64,000 nucleotides of DNA from Lewinellaceae bacterium (GCA_020636005.1 JACJYR010000005.1:310001-374000), one strand, 5' to 3'. Positions 1 to 9,282 are shown, counted from the stretch's first letter. Notes: generated by a model from the letters alone, not told the origin. Numbers and translations are program-made.

Positions 1-72
1 CTGGTTCATACGACCGGCTGCTCCTGATTAACCCGCTTATTCTATTTGATCTTTGAAAACAATAAACCCGGT

Positions 73-105
73 CGCCTGACTTCATAGCAGGCGGTTTTTT
101 TTTTT
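73..105 (+). terminator. Rho-independent terminator
   Basis: CGCCTG (73-78) pairs with CAGGCG (88-93) across a short loop and is followed by an 11-T run. It probably ends a gene lying mostly outside the window: a frame open from the window edge stops at TGA 54-56, but it is too short to identify. Confidence 0.75.
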
Positions 106-156
106 GACTTTGAAAACTTAGGCGATTTTATTCCACTCGGCTTTGTCATAGTCGAA

Positions 157-257
157 GACCACCTGCAACATCGTGAGGGCTGTCACGAAGACACTGTTAG
201 CAGCCCTCATGACATGACATTGCAGGTTGCCTGAGGCAATGTCAAAGGTCTGTGGTC
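157..257. repeat. Imperfect inverted repeat upstream of hupE-like gene
   Basis: GACCAC (157-162) is mirrored by GTGGTC (252-257). Inside it, the arm from CCTGCAA (162-168) to GAGGGCTG (about 181) pairs imperfectly with 201-226. No T run follows. It lies just before the first gene and could be a 5' leader structure or a remnant of a repeated element. I cannot tell which. Confidence 0.45.
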
Positions 258-296
258 ATAAAATCGGTTAAAAAGTCAATTTCAATTAATAAAAAG

Positions 297-902
297 ATGA
301 GCATGCACTCACCATTCATAACATTTGTTCAACTGGGTTTCGATCACATCCTCGACCTCAACGGATACGATCACATCCTGTTCCTGGTCGCTTTGTGCGC
401 TGTCTATACTTTTTCAGCGTGGAAAAAAGTGGCCCTGCTCGCCACCGCATTCACCATCGGCCATTCGCTGACCCTGGCGCTGTCGGCGCTTGGCATCGTT
501 CGCTTTCCAGGCGAAATAATCGAATTTCTCATCCCGGTGACGATCCTGCTGACTGCCATTTACAATGTGATGCATAAGAATAACGGCACCTCTGAAAACC
601 AGCAGCTCATCCGCCTGAATTACCTGTTCGCACTGGCGTTTGGGCTGGTTCACGGCATGGGATTCTCCAACTTCTTCCGCTCCTCGCTGATGCCGGGTGA
701 AGAGGGGCAGTTGCTTACTCAATTACTGGCCTTCAACATCGGGGTGGAATTGGGACAACTGGTGATTGTCGGATTGATATTAGGAATCTCTTATGTTGCT
801 TTCAATATTTTAAAAACCAAACAGCGTGAGTGGGTGGTGTTCGTGTCGGGCGCAGCGGCCGGTGTGGCGCTGGTTCTCATGCTGGAAACGAAATTCTGGT
901 GA
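297..902 (+). CDS. HupE/UreJ-like membrane protein
   Basis: A 201-residue, very hydrophobic protein with about six membrane segments. It shows the spaced His/Asp signatures of the HupE/UreJ_2 group: GFDHILDLNGYDHILF near the N-terminus, FTIGHSLTL in the second helix and GLVHGMGF in the middle. Relatives of HupE/UreJ are linked to nickel or cobalt uptake, but Bacteroidota members next to DUF6702 are not characterised, so the metal role is inferred. The frame is open from a GTG at 252. I prefer the ATG at 297 (303 is also possible) because the preceding 15 residues are lysine-rich and unlike the family. The stop codon overlaps the next start (TGATG), so the two genes are almost certainly translated together. 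Confidence 0.8.
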   Translation: MSMHSPFITFVQLGFDHILDLNGYDHILFLVALCAVYTFSAWKKVALLATAFTIGHSLTLALSALGIVRFPGEIIEFLIPVTILLTAIYNVMHKNNGTSENQQLIRLNYLFALAFGLVHGMGFSNFFRSSLMPGEEGQLLTQLLAFNIGVELGQLVIVGLILGISYVAFNILKTKQREWVVFVSGAAAGVALVLMLETKFW

Positions 903-1429
903 TGAAAAACAAAGCTATATGTCTGGCATTCCTGCTTGTTTTCAGCGTCGTCTGGCTGGGAGCAAGTTTGCCTTTTCCGGCAGCGCACGATATACACCTG
1001 AGTAAATGCCAGATCACCTTCCCGGTTGAAAACACGCTCGATCTGAAATGCCACATCTGGCTCGACGACCTGACCGCCGCACTCGTCCTGAACGGGCTGG
1101 GCGACCCAAAACTCCTCACCCCAGGCGAGGCCCCCGATGCCAATACAATTTTGATGAAATACCTGTTTTCAAAAATAAAAATCAGGGTGAACGGCCAATT
1201 GATTCAACCCGCCTGGGTGGACAAAAAAGCCTCAGAAGACGGCCTCGCCGTCTGGATTCACCTGCAGGCCCAAAACCTGGGAAAAGTAAAAACCGTCAGC
1301 GTCACCAACGAACTGCTGAGGGAGCTTTACAGGGACCAGCAGAACATCGTTCACCTGAAAGGTCCCGGCAGCAGGCAGGGTTATCTCATTTTTGAAAAAC
1401 CGGGGCAACAGGAGTCCATTAATTTTTAA
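902..1429 (+). CDS. DUF6702-like exported protein
   Basis: A 175-residue protein that starts inside the stop of the HupE-like gene (shared A at 902). It has an N-terminal signal peptide or anchor (KNKAICLAFLLVFSVVWLG) and then a soluble domain opening with AHDIHLSKCQITF and a CHIWLDDL stretch, which looks like the DUF6702 family commonly found beside HupE genes in Bacteroidota. No catalytic motif is evident. The frame is open further upstream (from 830), but the 902 start gives the signal peptide and the translational coupling. The function is unknown. Its position suggests it works with the membrane protein, perhaps as a periplasmic partner. Confidence 0.65.
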   Translation: MKNKAICLAFLLVFSVVWLGASLPFPAAHDIHLSKCQITFPVENTLDLKCHIWLDDLTAALVLNGLGDPKLLTPGEAPDANTILMKYLFSKIKIRVNGQLIQPAWVDKKASEDGLAVWIHLQAQNLGKVKTVSVTNELLRELYRDQQNIVHLKGPGSRQGYLIFEKPGQQESINF

Positions 1430-1460
1430 CTTGAAATATTCACATATAAAACAATGGTTT

Positions 1461-4400
1461 ATGAAATGTAATTTATCCTCCGATTTCAATAAAATGCCTG
1501 CATGGGCCATGGGTGTTTTGTTGCTGCTTTGCAGCTTTAGCCTTCATGCCCAAAGATTCACCAAAGAAACGCCTTACCTCACCTCGATTGACGTGAAAAC
1601 GATGGGTGACTGGCTTGCCAATGCTCCTATGGAGCTGACGCCGGAAGCCAAATCCAAGGCCATCGTCACTGACCTGCCACTGCCAGGCGGCGGCACGGTC
1701 ACGGTCCGGGTCGAAAAGTCGCTCATCGCTCCGCAGGAAGTGTACGACCGCCTGCCGGACATCATGACCTACTCCTTTCAGGGCACGGACGACCCAAGCA
1801 TCAGGGGGCGTTTGACCCTGTCGCCAAAAGGTGTCGAGGCGATCATGTCCACGAAAGACGGGGACGTTTACATCGAGGCAGAAAGCTACGGCAGCGCCTT
1901 GCACAAGGTTTTCTACAAAAAAGCCAACGACTTCCCGCACAGCGACGACGACGCACGTTACCCGGATGGTTTTGAGCACAAGCACACGCCCGATGGGGCC
2001 AGCCACCAGCACGAAGCCGACCCTGTAGCGAAAATGATGATGATGAGCTATAACATCGGTGCTATTCGCAGGGAGTTCAGGATGCACGTCATTGCCGACA
2101 AAGAATATTCGGTTGCCCTTTGCGGCGCTAATCCAACCAGGTCTTGTGTTGAAATGGCCATCATGACGGCCGTCAACAGCATGAACGGCTTTTATACCCC
2201 GGAAATGGCCGTGAAACTGAACCTGACAGCGAATACCACCATTTACCTGACAGGAAACCCATCGGGTTTTGCGGCGGGTGGTGGTATGAGCAATCCAGAA
2301 TGGATTGACGAATCTGTAGTGCATCACCTTTTTTTGGAAACCAACCAGACGGGCCACGACGGCACAACTGGAGGCACCGACAACGCAATAGTGGCACGAA
2401 ACTCTTACGATGTCGGCCACTTGTTTTCAGGCCGTGTCGGCAATAATTTAGGGGGTGGCGGTGCTGCCTACCTGCAGGGGGTTTGCAATGACGTTTTCGT
2501 AAATGGCCTCGGCCCGATTAAAGCAGGTGGCGGGTCGGGCGTATCGAACCCGCAAGGTGCAGGATGGATTGATCTGCTGTCGCACGAGTTCACGCACCAG
2601 TTCAATGCTGACCACACCTTTAGTGCCAGCTCAGGCAACTGTGCCAACCCCAACCAGTTTAATGGGAACACCTCCTTTGAACCGGGCGGCGGCTCGACCA
2701 TTGTATCCTACGCTCAGATTTGTCCGCCACAAAACATCCCAAACCTGGGCAATATTTCCTATTACCATACCCATTCCATCAAGCAAGTGGACGACTGGAT
2801 AGAAGGGCCTACAGCTACTTGTGAAAGCAATGTCAATTCTGGCAATTCGGTGCCGGTGCCGAATGCCAACCCCTGCGGTGCATCCTTTAACATGCCGACC
2901 CGGACCCCTTTTGAAATAACAGGCTCCGCTACGGATGCCAACGACCCGGCTACCCAGCTAACCTATTGTTGGGAGCAGTACAACAATGCCCCCAACGCAT
3001 TCAACCCAATTGATGGCCCGACCTTGTCGGCAGGCACGGCACCGGACAATTTCATTTACCCGATCTTTCGTTCCCGTTTTCCATCCAGTAGCCCAAGCCG
3101 TACTTTTCCGCAATTGGACATCATCGCCTCCGGCAATTACAATGGCGACGCTCAGACTGCCGCCACACTTACGCTGAACAACTGGCAGGGCGAACTGCTG
3201 CCCGAGATAGCAGGGAAGGTCACGCTTCGCCTTACTGTTCGGGACAACAACACCACTTCTGGCGGGGTGGAATTTGCGGATGCGACCATCAACTTTGTGA
3301 ACACGGGCGCTCCATTCGCCCTCACTGCACCAAACAGTGGCACGCTCACTGCGGGCAATGCCACCACCATCACCTGGAACGTGGCCGGGACGACCGCCGC
3401 CCCGATCAGTTGTGCAAACGTGGCCATCAAACTTTCCATTGACGGCGGCTTGACCTACCCGTTCACCCTCGCTGCCAGCACCGCCAATGATGGTACTGAG
3501 TCTGTTACCATTCCGAACACCATCCCAAACACAACGACAGCCCGCATCCGGGTGGAGTGTGGCACGGCTTGCTTCAAGTTTTTTGATATTTCAAACTCCA
3601 ACGTCACGATCACTTCCGACTGCCCGGCCACGACGAACAACATCTGCCCCACGACGGCGATGTCATTCAGCCAGGGCAATGCCGGCCTCAACCTGGCGCT
3701 GAATAACTACTTCGGTGCACCGATCACTTCCAACGCTTTTAACCTGACTGCTAACAGCCCTACCGGCCCGCTGGCCAATGCAACCGTACAAAATGGCAAC
3801 ACCTGCCAAACTGCATGGGGGGGCACTGAGAATTATGAAGTGCTGGATTTTGCCGTTTCTGCAACTGGGAACTATACTTTTGGAGAGCAGGGCGGCCAGA
3901 CCGTCGTCGCTTCTATTTTCTTGGCTGCGGGCTATAACCCTGCCATGCCTTGTGCCGGTACGTTTATCGGCTCGAATTCTTTTGGTGCGATTGGCGGTAT
4001 CACTTCGAGCAAGACCGTCAGTTTGACTGCTTGCACCGCCTACAAAATGGTGGTCTGGACGGTCAACCAAAACTACGGCACGAAAACCATCAATATCTCC
4101 GGTGCAGGTTCCGTGTACAAGTCTGGGGTTGCTGCTCCAACCAATACGGGTTATACTTACGTAGCGGTGAACACTACAAACAACCAGGTAGCTGTCCAGA
4201 ATGCAACGGCCAACTTCACTTCCCTGACGGCTGGTAGTTACCAGATTTACGGTGTTTCCTATAAAAACGGCGGCCCGACGCCTCCACCGAACGCTGACCC
4301 GTCCACCTGGATCGGCCAGACTGTGGAAACCATCCTGGCGAACAACTGCGCCGTTTTCAGTTCCAACTTCAAGCTCGTGACCGTAACCGGCAGCGCTAAT

Positions 4401-4628
4401 AACTGTACGCCTAACCTGATGGTAACGGGGAATGTCACCTCGAATACTTACCGCTCTCAGGGAGACCTGACGGCAAATAATGCCACGGTGGCGAATGGCG
4501 CTACGGTTCAGTTTATCTCCGACAGCGGGGTCTTACTCAACAGCAACGTAACGATCGAATTGGGAGCTATTTTCGATGCGCTGATCCAGGCTTGTACGCA
4601 GGCTGCGCCTGAAAATAATAAAGAATAG
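1461..4628 (+). CDS. Secreted reprolysin-like zinc metalloprotease
   Basis: A 1055-residue exported protease. The ATG at 1461 gives a signal peptide ending in SFSLHAQ; the in-frame ATGs at 1392 and 1494 are alternatives. A pro-region (about residues 30-200) precedes the catalytic domain. The extended zinc motif HEFTHQFNADH supplies ligands H375, H379 and H385 and the base E376, as in the M12B-like zincins of Bacteroidota. Downstream, STIVSYAQIC occupies the usual Met-turn position but has Val415 where Met is expected. Later come a beta-rich domain with ITWNVAGT and DGGLTYP motifs (about 620-715), further beta domains, and a C-terminal stretch (GATVQF, GAIFDALIQAC) like the 3-coathanger stack domain. 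The gap from the upstream gene is 31 bp, so it is probably in the same operon. Confidence 0.85.
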   Translation: MKCNLSSDFNKMPAWAMGVLLLLCSFSLHAQRFTKETPYLTSIDVKTMGDWLANAPMELTPEAKSKAIVTDLPLPGGGTVTVRVEKSLIAPQEVYDRLPDIMTYSFQGTDDPSIRGRLTLSPKGVEAIMSTKDGDVYIEAESYGSALHKVFYKKANDFPHSDDDARYPDGFEHKHTPDGASHQHEADPVAKMMMMSYNIGAIRREFRMHVIADKEYSVALCGANPTRSCVEMAIMTAVNSMNGFYTPEMAVKLNLTANTTIYLTGNPSGFAAGGGMSNPEWIDESVVHHLFLETNQTGHDGTTGGTDNAIVARNSYDVGHLFSGRVGNNLGGGGAAYLQGVCNDVFVNGLGPIKAGGGSGVSNPQGAGWIDLLSHEFTHQFNADHTFSASSGNCANPNQFNGNTSFEPGGGSTIVSYAQICPPQNIPNLGNISYYHTHSIKQVDDWIEGPTATCESNVNSGNSVPVPNANPCGASFNMPTRTPFEITGSATDANDPATQLTYCWEQYNNAPNAFNPIDGPTLSAGTAPDNFIYPIFRSRFPSSSPSRTFPQLDIIASGNYNGDAQTAATLTLNNWQGELLPEIAGKVTLRLTVRDNNTTSGGVEFADATINFVNTGAPFALTAPNSGTLTAGNATTITWNVAGTTAAPISCANVAIKLSIDGGLTYPFTLAASTANDGTESVTIPNTIPNTTTARIRVECGTACFKFFDISNSNVTITSDCPATTNNICPTTAMSFSQGNAGLNLALNNYFGAPITSNAFNLTANSPTGPLANATVQNGNTCQTAWGGTENYEVLDFAVSATGNYTFGEQGGQTVVASIFLAAGYNPAMPCAGTFIGSNSFGAIGGITSSKTVSLTACTAYKMVVWTVNQNYGTKTINISGAGSVYKSGVAAPTNTGYTYVAVNTTNNQVAVQNATANFTSLTAGSYQIYGVSYKNGGPTPPPNADPSTWIGQTVETILANNCAVFSSNFKLVTVTGSANNCTPNLMVTGNVTSNTYRSQGDLTANNATVANGATVQFISDSGVLLNSNVTIELGAIFDALIQACTQAAPENNKE

Positions 4629-4637
4629 TTATCATCA

Positions 4638-4670
4638 CCCCCGTTCGGCAGAACTTATGCCGAACGGGGG
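4638..4670. terminator. Strong hairpin after metalloprotease gene
   Basis: A perfect 13-bp stem (CCCCCGTTCGGCA, 4638-4650, with its complement at 4658-4670) and a 7-nt loop begin 10 bp after the stop codon. There is no U-tract, so it may be a processing or 3'-protecting hairpin rather than a classical intrinsic terminator. Confidence 0.6.
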
Positions 4671-4691
4671 TTCGGCTGCACGTTCAAAAGT

Positions 4692-5288
4692 GGCTGTCTC
4701 ATAAGTAAACATGGAATTTTGAACGCAGAATTTTTTTAAACTTATAGTGGCGAAGCCACATCCAAATTAGAACTGGAAGGGCATCTATCATCTTGCCCCC
4801 CCTGTTTCAACGGGGGGGCAACACAACCTATACATCCATCCAACATCTTTACAAAACATCACATCCAACTGTGATGCGGATGTTTTGTAAAGAAGATAGA
4901 TGTGGGCAGGGCCTATTGCAAGCCCCCCGTTGAAACGGGGGGTTACAAGATGATAGATATTTTCAAAATATGTTCTAAGGTTTTGACTTTCAGTATTTTA
5001 TAAGAAAAAGTTTGCTAAAAAAACAATCTTTTTTAGTATGTATTGTAGTTTTTGAGTTGACATCTTTTCGCCTTCGGCAATTTTGAATTTCAGCAGAATT
5101 TTCAAGGCGAAAAGGTGTCATCTTGAAATGGTCGCCCACGAGATGACACCTTTTTGCCTTTGAATTACCTGCTGAAAATTTTAATGTAGAGCAGGCAAAA
5201 AGATGTCACCTCTTTGGTTGTGGCTATGTCACTATAGGTTAAAATTAAATTCTGCCATGTTTTTGAAAAAGTGATTTATGAGACAGCC
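4692..5288. mobile_element. MITE-like element with 13-bp terminal inverted repeats
   Basis: The ends are GGCTGTCTCATAA (4692-4704) and its exact complement TTATGAGACAGCC (5276-5288), with further loose similarity inward. The 597-bp interior has no credible ORF but several nested palindromes. ATCTATCATCTTG (4783-4795) pairs with 4946-4958, a 10-bp C7/G7 hairpin lies at 4793-4821, TTTACAAAACATC (4848-4860) pairs with 4879-4891, and a C6G hairpin lies at 4923-4942. Paired arms of a GACATCTTTTCGCC-type sequence occur at 5059-5119, and related arms at 5142-5210. I see no obvious target-site duplication. It looks like a non-autonomous transposon, or an IS that has lost its transposase. The following 258 bp up to 5546 hold nothing I can call. 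Confidence 0.65.
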
Positions 5289-5546
5289 TCCCACCTCACG
5301 GGCATGACTTCACATAAACTTGCCTTTATTATTATTATAGACAATCGTCATTAAAAGTCATTGGTCATTGAAGTCATTTTGTTGAAAATCACTGGCTTAG
5401 GATTTTGTTCCAATCAATTTTCAATGTGACTGTCTATAAATGAAAATTACATCAGGTATTGGAGGAATGACAGCTTCCTGAAGTCTCGGTAAAGAGGTTG
5501 GATAAATATTTTTCATTGAATCCCGCCACACCCCCGGCAGTACCGC

Positions 5547-6302
5547 TCATTTCAGGATTTTGAGCATTGCGGACAACTCCCGGCGTTTGTCACGGGTAAT
5601 GGGCAGCTTTTCTCCTCCTATTTTTATAAAACCTTCGTAAAGTTCAATAACGTCAACCTTATCCAGCCGGATGATGTACTGCCGGTGTGTGCGCATAAAA
5701 TCTTCGGCTGGGAGCATTTCTTCCAGCTTCGATAAGGGAGTGCGGGCAATGAAAGACCCACCGTCTGAGGTGAAAATTTCTGAGTAATTGTCATTGGACA
5801 TGATGTAAGTGATCGCCGCAATGGCCAGCCTGTGAAAAGTCCCATTCTTTTTGATGAACAGACACTCTTTTGAAAGGAACTGGTTGTTCGTGGCCGGTTT
5901 TTCCTGGCCGGTTTCTTTGCTTTTAAGGTAAGCATTTTGAACGGACAACTCCAGCGCCGTGCGCAGGCTGATCTTTTCGATCGGCTTCACGAGGTAGCCG
6001 ATCATATTCGACTTTTTGGCCCGGTTGTAATGCTCGTCATCGCCGAAGGAGGTGATGTACAGAATCGGGATGTTCAGGTGCTGGATCTTCTCGCCCAGTT
6101 CGATGCCCATCATGTCCCCTTTTATCTCGTGGTCCATCAAAATGATATCGGGCTTCCGGCCATAAATCAACTCCAGTGCCTCCTTCGCATTATCCACCGG
6201 GCCGATGACGTTGTAGCCGATGTCATTGACCAGTATGGCCAGCTCAAGTGAGAAAGAAAGATTGTCTTCAACGATCAGGATGTCTAATTTGAATGATTCC
6301 AT
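5547..6302 (-). CDS. LytTR-family response regulator
   Basis: A two-domain DNA-binding response regulator of 251 residues. The N-terminal receiver has the acidic pair E12/D13, the probable phospho-acceptor D57 (in IILMDHEIKG) and the KPI lysine motif in YLVKPIEK. The C-terminal LytTR domain is recognisable from FIKKNGTFHRL, the SNDNYSEIFT stretch, FMRTHRQYIIRLDKV and the closing LPITRDKRREL. LytTR regulators bind direct repeats upstream of target genes. I chose the ATG at 6302 (MESFKL) because the receiver starts right after it; an in-frame ATG at 6341 adds 13 residues. The nearest kinase gene ends 357 bp upstream on the same strand and could be the partner, although LytTR regulators more often pair with LytS/His_kinase-type proteins. 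Confidence 0.9.
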   Translation of the reverse strand: MESFKLDILIVEDNLSFSLELAILVNDIGYNVIGPVDNAKEALELIYGRKPDIILMDHEIKGDMMGIELGEKIQHLNIPILYITSFGDDEHYNRAKKSNMIGYLVKPIEKISLRTALELSVQNAYLKSKETGQEKPATNNQFLSKECLFIKKNGTFHRLAIAAITYIMSNDNYSEIFTSDGGSFIARTPLSKLEEMLPAEDFMRTHRQYIIRLDKVDVIELYEGFIKIGGEKLPITRDKRRELSAMLKILK

Positions 6303-6588
6303 GTTGCAGAGAGTCTTTGTCTTTTTACTATACTTTAGCACGGATGGTTTGGAGATTATTCAGGGAAATGTGTTTTTGAAAAAAAATACACTCTCACAAT
6401 CAATCACTTGTGAGAAATTGACACAGTTTTTTGAACAGTCTCATGTTTTTTGTCCGAAGGCATTAAGTTGATGAGGGTTGATAATCACCAAAATAAACCC
6501 TTATCAACCAATCTATTCCTGACAAAACCTGCCGTGCAGGAGTATATTTCCCACCAAGGTAGCGCATAAAAAAAACGGAATGGAAAAA
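6303..6588. other. Intergenic spacer, no gene seen
   Basis: AT-rich upstream region of the LytTR gene. I find no convincing TAnnTTTG element on the minus strand and no ORF with coding character. Confidence 0.5.
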
Positions 6589-6651
6589 TGTGGCGAACCG
6601 TCGATATCCTGTGGCGAGTGGCAGCCCTGCTGTGGCGAGTGGTTTTAACCA
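6589..6651 (+). repeat. Three 21-bp tandem repeats (TGTGGCGA family)
   Basis: Three units of exactly 21 bp (6589-6609, 6610-6630, 6631-6651) each begin TGTGGCGA; the third is degenerate at its 3' end. They lie 8 bp beyond the stop codon of the minus-strand kinase gene. The same family occurs in opposite orientation at 9139-9201, so the pair brackets that gene. Confidence 0.8.
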
Positions 6652-6658
6652 ACTATTT

Positions 6659-9040
6659 TCAGGCAGCCTCAAGCCGCCTTGGCATCCGCACTTCGAACCG
6701 GGTACCCAGCCCCGGGCGGCTCGCCACTTCGATGGCGCCCCGGTTCAGTTGTACCAACTCGTGCACCAGTTGCAGCCCTAGCCCGGCGCCTTTTTCGCCG
6801 GCCGTGCCTTTTTCGCTCTTGCCTTCCCGCAGCAGGAAAATATCCTTTAGCTTGCTTTCGGGCATGCCGATGCCCGTATCGCTGACGACGATTTTCACGC
6901 CTTCCGCTCCATCCTTTGCAGCGATTTCCACACGGCCGTCTTCGGGGGTGTACTTGATGGCATTGTCCAGCAGGTTGCGGATGATGGTGCGCAGGGCATT
7001 GACATCGGCGAAGACGGAGAGGCCTTCCGGCACATCCGACGCCAGGGTCACTTTTTTCTCAGCGGCTGCTTTTTGAAAAAGGGCCATCTCCTCTTCCACA
7101 ATGGCGGCCACCTGCAAAGCCTGCGGGTTGTAGGGCATCACGTTCTTTTGCGTCAGTGCCCAGTTGAGCAGGTTGTCGGTGAGTTGGTTGAGGGCCAGGG
7201 CGTCGTTTTCGATTTCATTGCCGAAGCGCTCCAGGGTGGCGTAGTCCTGTTTTTTCAACAAATAGTTCACCTTCTGGGCGATGCCCCGGAAGGCGATGGC
7301 CGGCTTGCGCAGGTCGTGCCCGATGATGGAAAAGATGCGGTCTTTGGTGCGGTTGAGCTGTTCGAGCTGCTGGTTTTGCGCAGCGATGACCTGGTTTTTG
7401 CGGCGTGCGTTCCAGAAGAAGCCGAAGCCCAGCAGGGCCAGTGCGCCGACGGCAAAAGCGATGGTCCGGCTCTGTTTGGTCTCCGCTTGCAGGAGCGCTT
7501 CTTTTTGCTGCTGCTCCAGGGCGATGAGTTCTTTTTCTTTTTCGAATCCGGCGGTCAGCCGCAGGGTGGTAATTTTTTTCAGGTTTTCCGCATTGCGGAT
7601 AGAGTCCATCGTGCCCATGTAAGTCTCTGTCCAGGCCAGGGCCTCTTTATAATTGCCGAGGCTTGAGTGGCCTTTTCGCAGGTAATTCGAAGCGTCTTTC
7701 AAAAGAATGAAATCCTGTTTTTCTTGTGCATAGGCCTGCACGGGCATCAGGTATTCAATGGCCTTCCGGTAATTTTTGACTTCATATTGGTACATGCCCA
7801 GGCCCAGGTTGGCATATTGGTCCCGGGACTCGTCCTGCCCGGCGTTGAGGATCAGGGTTTCCTCGAAGCATTGTTTGCCTTTTTCCAAGGCCCCTGTTTT
7901 GAGGTAACTGTACCCGGCTTCGTTCAGGATGTTCAGTTTTATCAAATCCAAGCCCGTGCTGTCGGCGAGGGACATGGATTTTTCAAAATAAGAAAGGGCC
8001 TTTTCGTGATCCCTCCTATCCTTGTAAAACAGGCCCAGGTTGCCGAGCGTGGTCATCATGCCATTGGGATGATCCACTGTTTCCATTACTTCCAGCGCCT
8101 TCCGGTATTGCTCCAGTGCCATTTCATCATCTTCCAGGTTGTCGTAAAGCGGCCCCAGGTCGTTGTACGCATTGACCATTTGTATGGTGTCACCCATTTT
8201 TTCCGCATCACGCAGCCTTGTGGTGGCCACTTCGATGGCCTTGCCGAAATCGCCGATGCGGCTATAAGTAGTGGTGAGCGATTGCCGGACATACAGCACG
8301 AAATGGTGCTCGCCGATGTCCTTTCCGATTTGTTCGGCCTCCTCCAACACCGCAACGGCCTTTTGCGGCTCTGTTTGGGACAAAAGCCGGCCCTGTCCAA
8401 AAAGTATCTGGGCACGGAGGAAAGGCTCGTCCAGTTTTTTATTGGCATCGAGTGCCTTTTCAAAATACTGGAGCGCTTCTTTTACCCTGCCCCTGAAGCC
8501 CAGTATTTCACCTTTCGCTTTGTAAGCCATTTGCAGGGCGTTGGGGTCTTTGGATTGTTCGGCAATTTGCAGGGCCTCGTCATACGCCTGTTCCATCTGT
8601 TCGCCCTGCCCCAGCCGTTCAAAGGCAATGCCCAGGTTGATGGACGACCTTACTGCCTGTGGCATGTCGCCGGCAATAGCAAACTGTTCACGGGCCTTCC
8701 GGTAATGTTCTACCGATGCCTGGAGGTCATTCCCCTGGTAAAGGTTGTAAAACCCCAGCGAGCTGTGGCTATACCCCAGGCCTTGGGGAAGGCTCTCTTT
8801 TTCGGAGTAGGCGTACAGTTCTTCCGCATATTCCTTGATTCGGGGGTCATTCGTTTTGCTCAGGTATTTGAACAGGGCATAGTACCGCTCCACCTTTTTT
8901 TCCGGCGAAGCGGCGCTTTGGATGGTTTGGTACAGGCTGTCAACCACGTTGCTCGCCGGGAGCAGGGATGGGGCACAGAAGGCAGGCAAAAAAATCAAGT
9001 ATTTGAAAAAACAGACTGAACGGGCAAAGGAGGCAATCAT
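6659..9040 (-). CDS. TPR-containing sensor histidine kinase
   Basis: A 793-residue membrane kinase. It has a signal peptide or first anchor (residues 1-30), then about ten tetratricopeptide repeats in the periplasm (roughly 60-480; motifs such as SSLGFYNLYQGN and NLGLFYKDRRDHEKAL), a short coiled coil, one membrane helix (about 526-543, TIAFAVGALALLGFGFFW) and a cytoplasmic kinase core. The phospho-acceptor is H575 in SIIGHDLRKP. ATP-binding boxes follow: NLLDNAIKYTPEDG (N), VVSDTGIGMPE (G1) and GEKGAGLGLQLV (G2). There is no fused receiver, so phosphate must go to a separate regulator; the LytTR gene next downstream on the same strand is the nearest candidate. Start at the first ATG, which gives the export signal. 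It is bracketed by inverted 21-bp repeat arrays. Confidence 0.9.
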   Translation of the reverse strand: MIASFARSVCFFKYLIFLPAFCAPSLLPASNVVDSLYQTIQSAASPEKKVERYYALFKYLSKTNDPRIKEYAEELYAYSEKESLPQGLGYSHSSLGFYNLYQGNDLQASVEHYRKAREQFAIAGDMPQAVRSSINLGIAFERLGQGEQMEQAYDEALQIAEQSKDPNALQMAYKAKGEILGFRGRVKEALQYFEKALDANKKLDEPFLRAQILFGQGRLLSQTEPQKAVAVLEEAEQIGKDIGEHHFVLYVRQSLTTTYSRIGDFGKAIEVATTRLRDAEKMGDTIQMVNAYNDLGPLYDNLEDDEMALEQYRKALEVMETVDHPNGMMTTLGNLGLFYKDRRDHEKALSYFEKSMSLADSTGLDLIKLNILNEAGYSYLKTGALEKGKQCFEETLILNAGQDESRDQYANLGLGMYQYEVKNYRKAIEYLMPVQAYAQEKQDFILLKDASNYLRKGHSSLGNYKEALAWTETYMGTMDSIRNAENLKKITTLRLTAGFEKEKELIALEQQQKEALLQAETKQSRTIAFAVGALALLGFGFFWNARRKNQVIAAQNQQLEQLNRTKDRIFSIIGHDLRKPAIAFRGIAQKVNYLLKKQDYATLERFGNEIENDALALNQLTDNLLNWALTQKNVMPYNPQALQVAAIVEEEMALFQKAAAEKKVTLASDVPEGLSVFADVNALRTIIRNLLDNAIKYTPEDGRVEIAAKDGAEGVKIVVSDTGIGMPESKLKDIFLLREGKSEKGTAGEKGAGLGLQLVHELVQLNRGAIEVASRPGLGTRFEVRMPRRLEAA

Positions 9041-9138
9041 CGTTTGTGTTTAGATGTTGTATTTGAACCAAGGTCGGCATTGCATTGCAAAGAAAAAAAT
9101 GCCCCGTAATATTTCCAAAAATAGCGTATTGCTTTGTT

Positions 9139-9201
9139 CTGGAATCCCCCTTGGCCACAGCATTCCTGTCGCCCGCCACAGCATTCCGTCGGTTCGCCAC
9201 A
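9139..9201 (-). repeat. Three 21-bp tandem repeats, inverted relative to 6589-6651
   Basis: Read on the minus strand, 9201-9181, 9180-9160 and 9159-9139 are three 21-bp units starting TGTGGCG(A/G) or TGTGGCCA. The outermost unit begins TGTGGCGAACCG exactly as at 6589, and the array is preceded by an A-rich stretch there too. It lies upstream of the TPR kinase. Confidence 0.8.
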
Positions 9202-9282
9202 TTTTTTCATATCGCCCTTTCTTGCAAATTACATTTGCCCCGTCACAAGTTTGTTTTACTCGATTTTTTCATTTTCAAAAAC

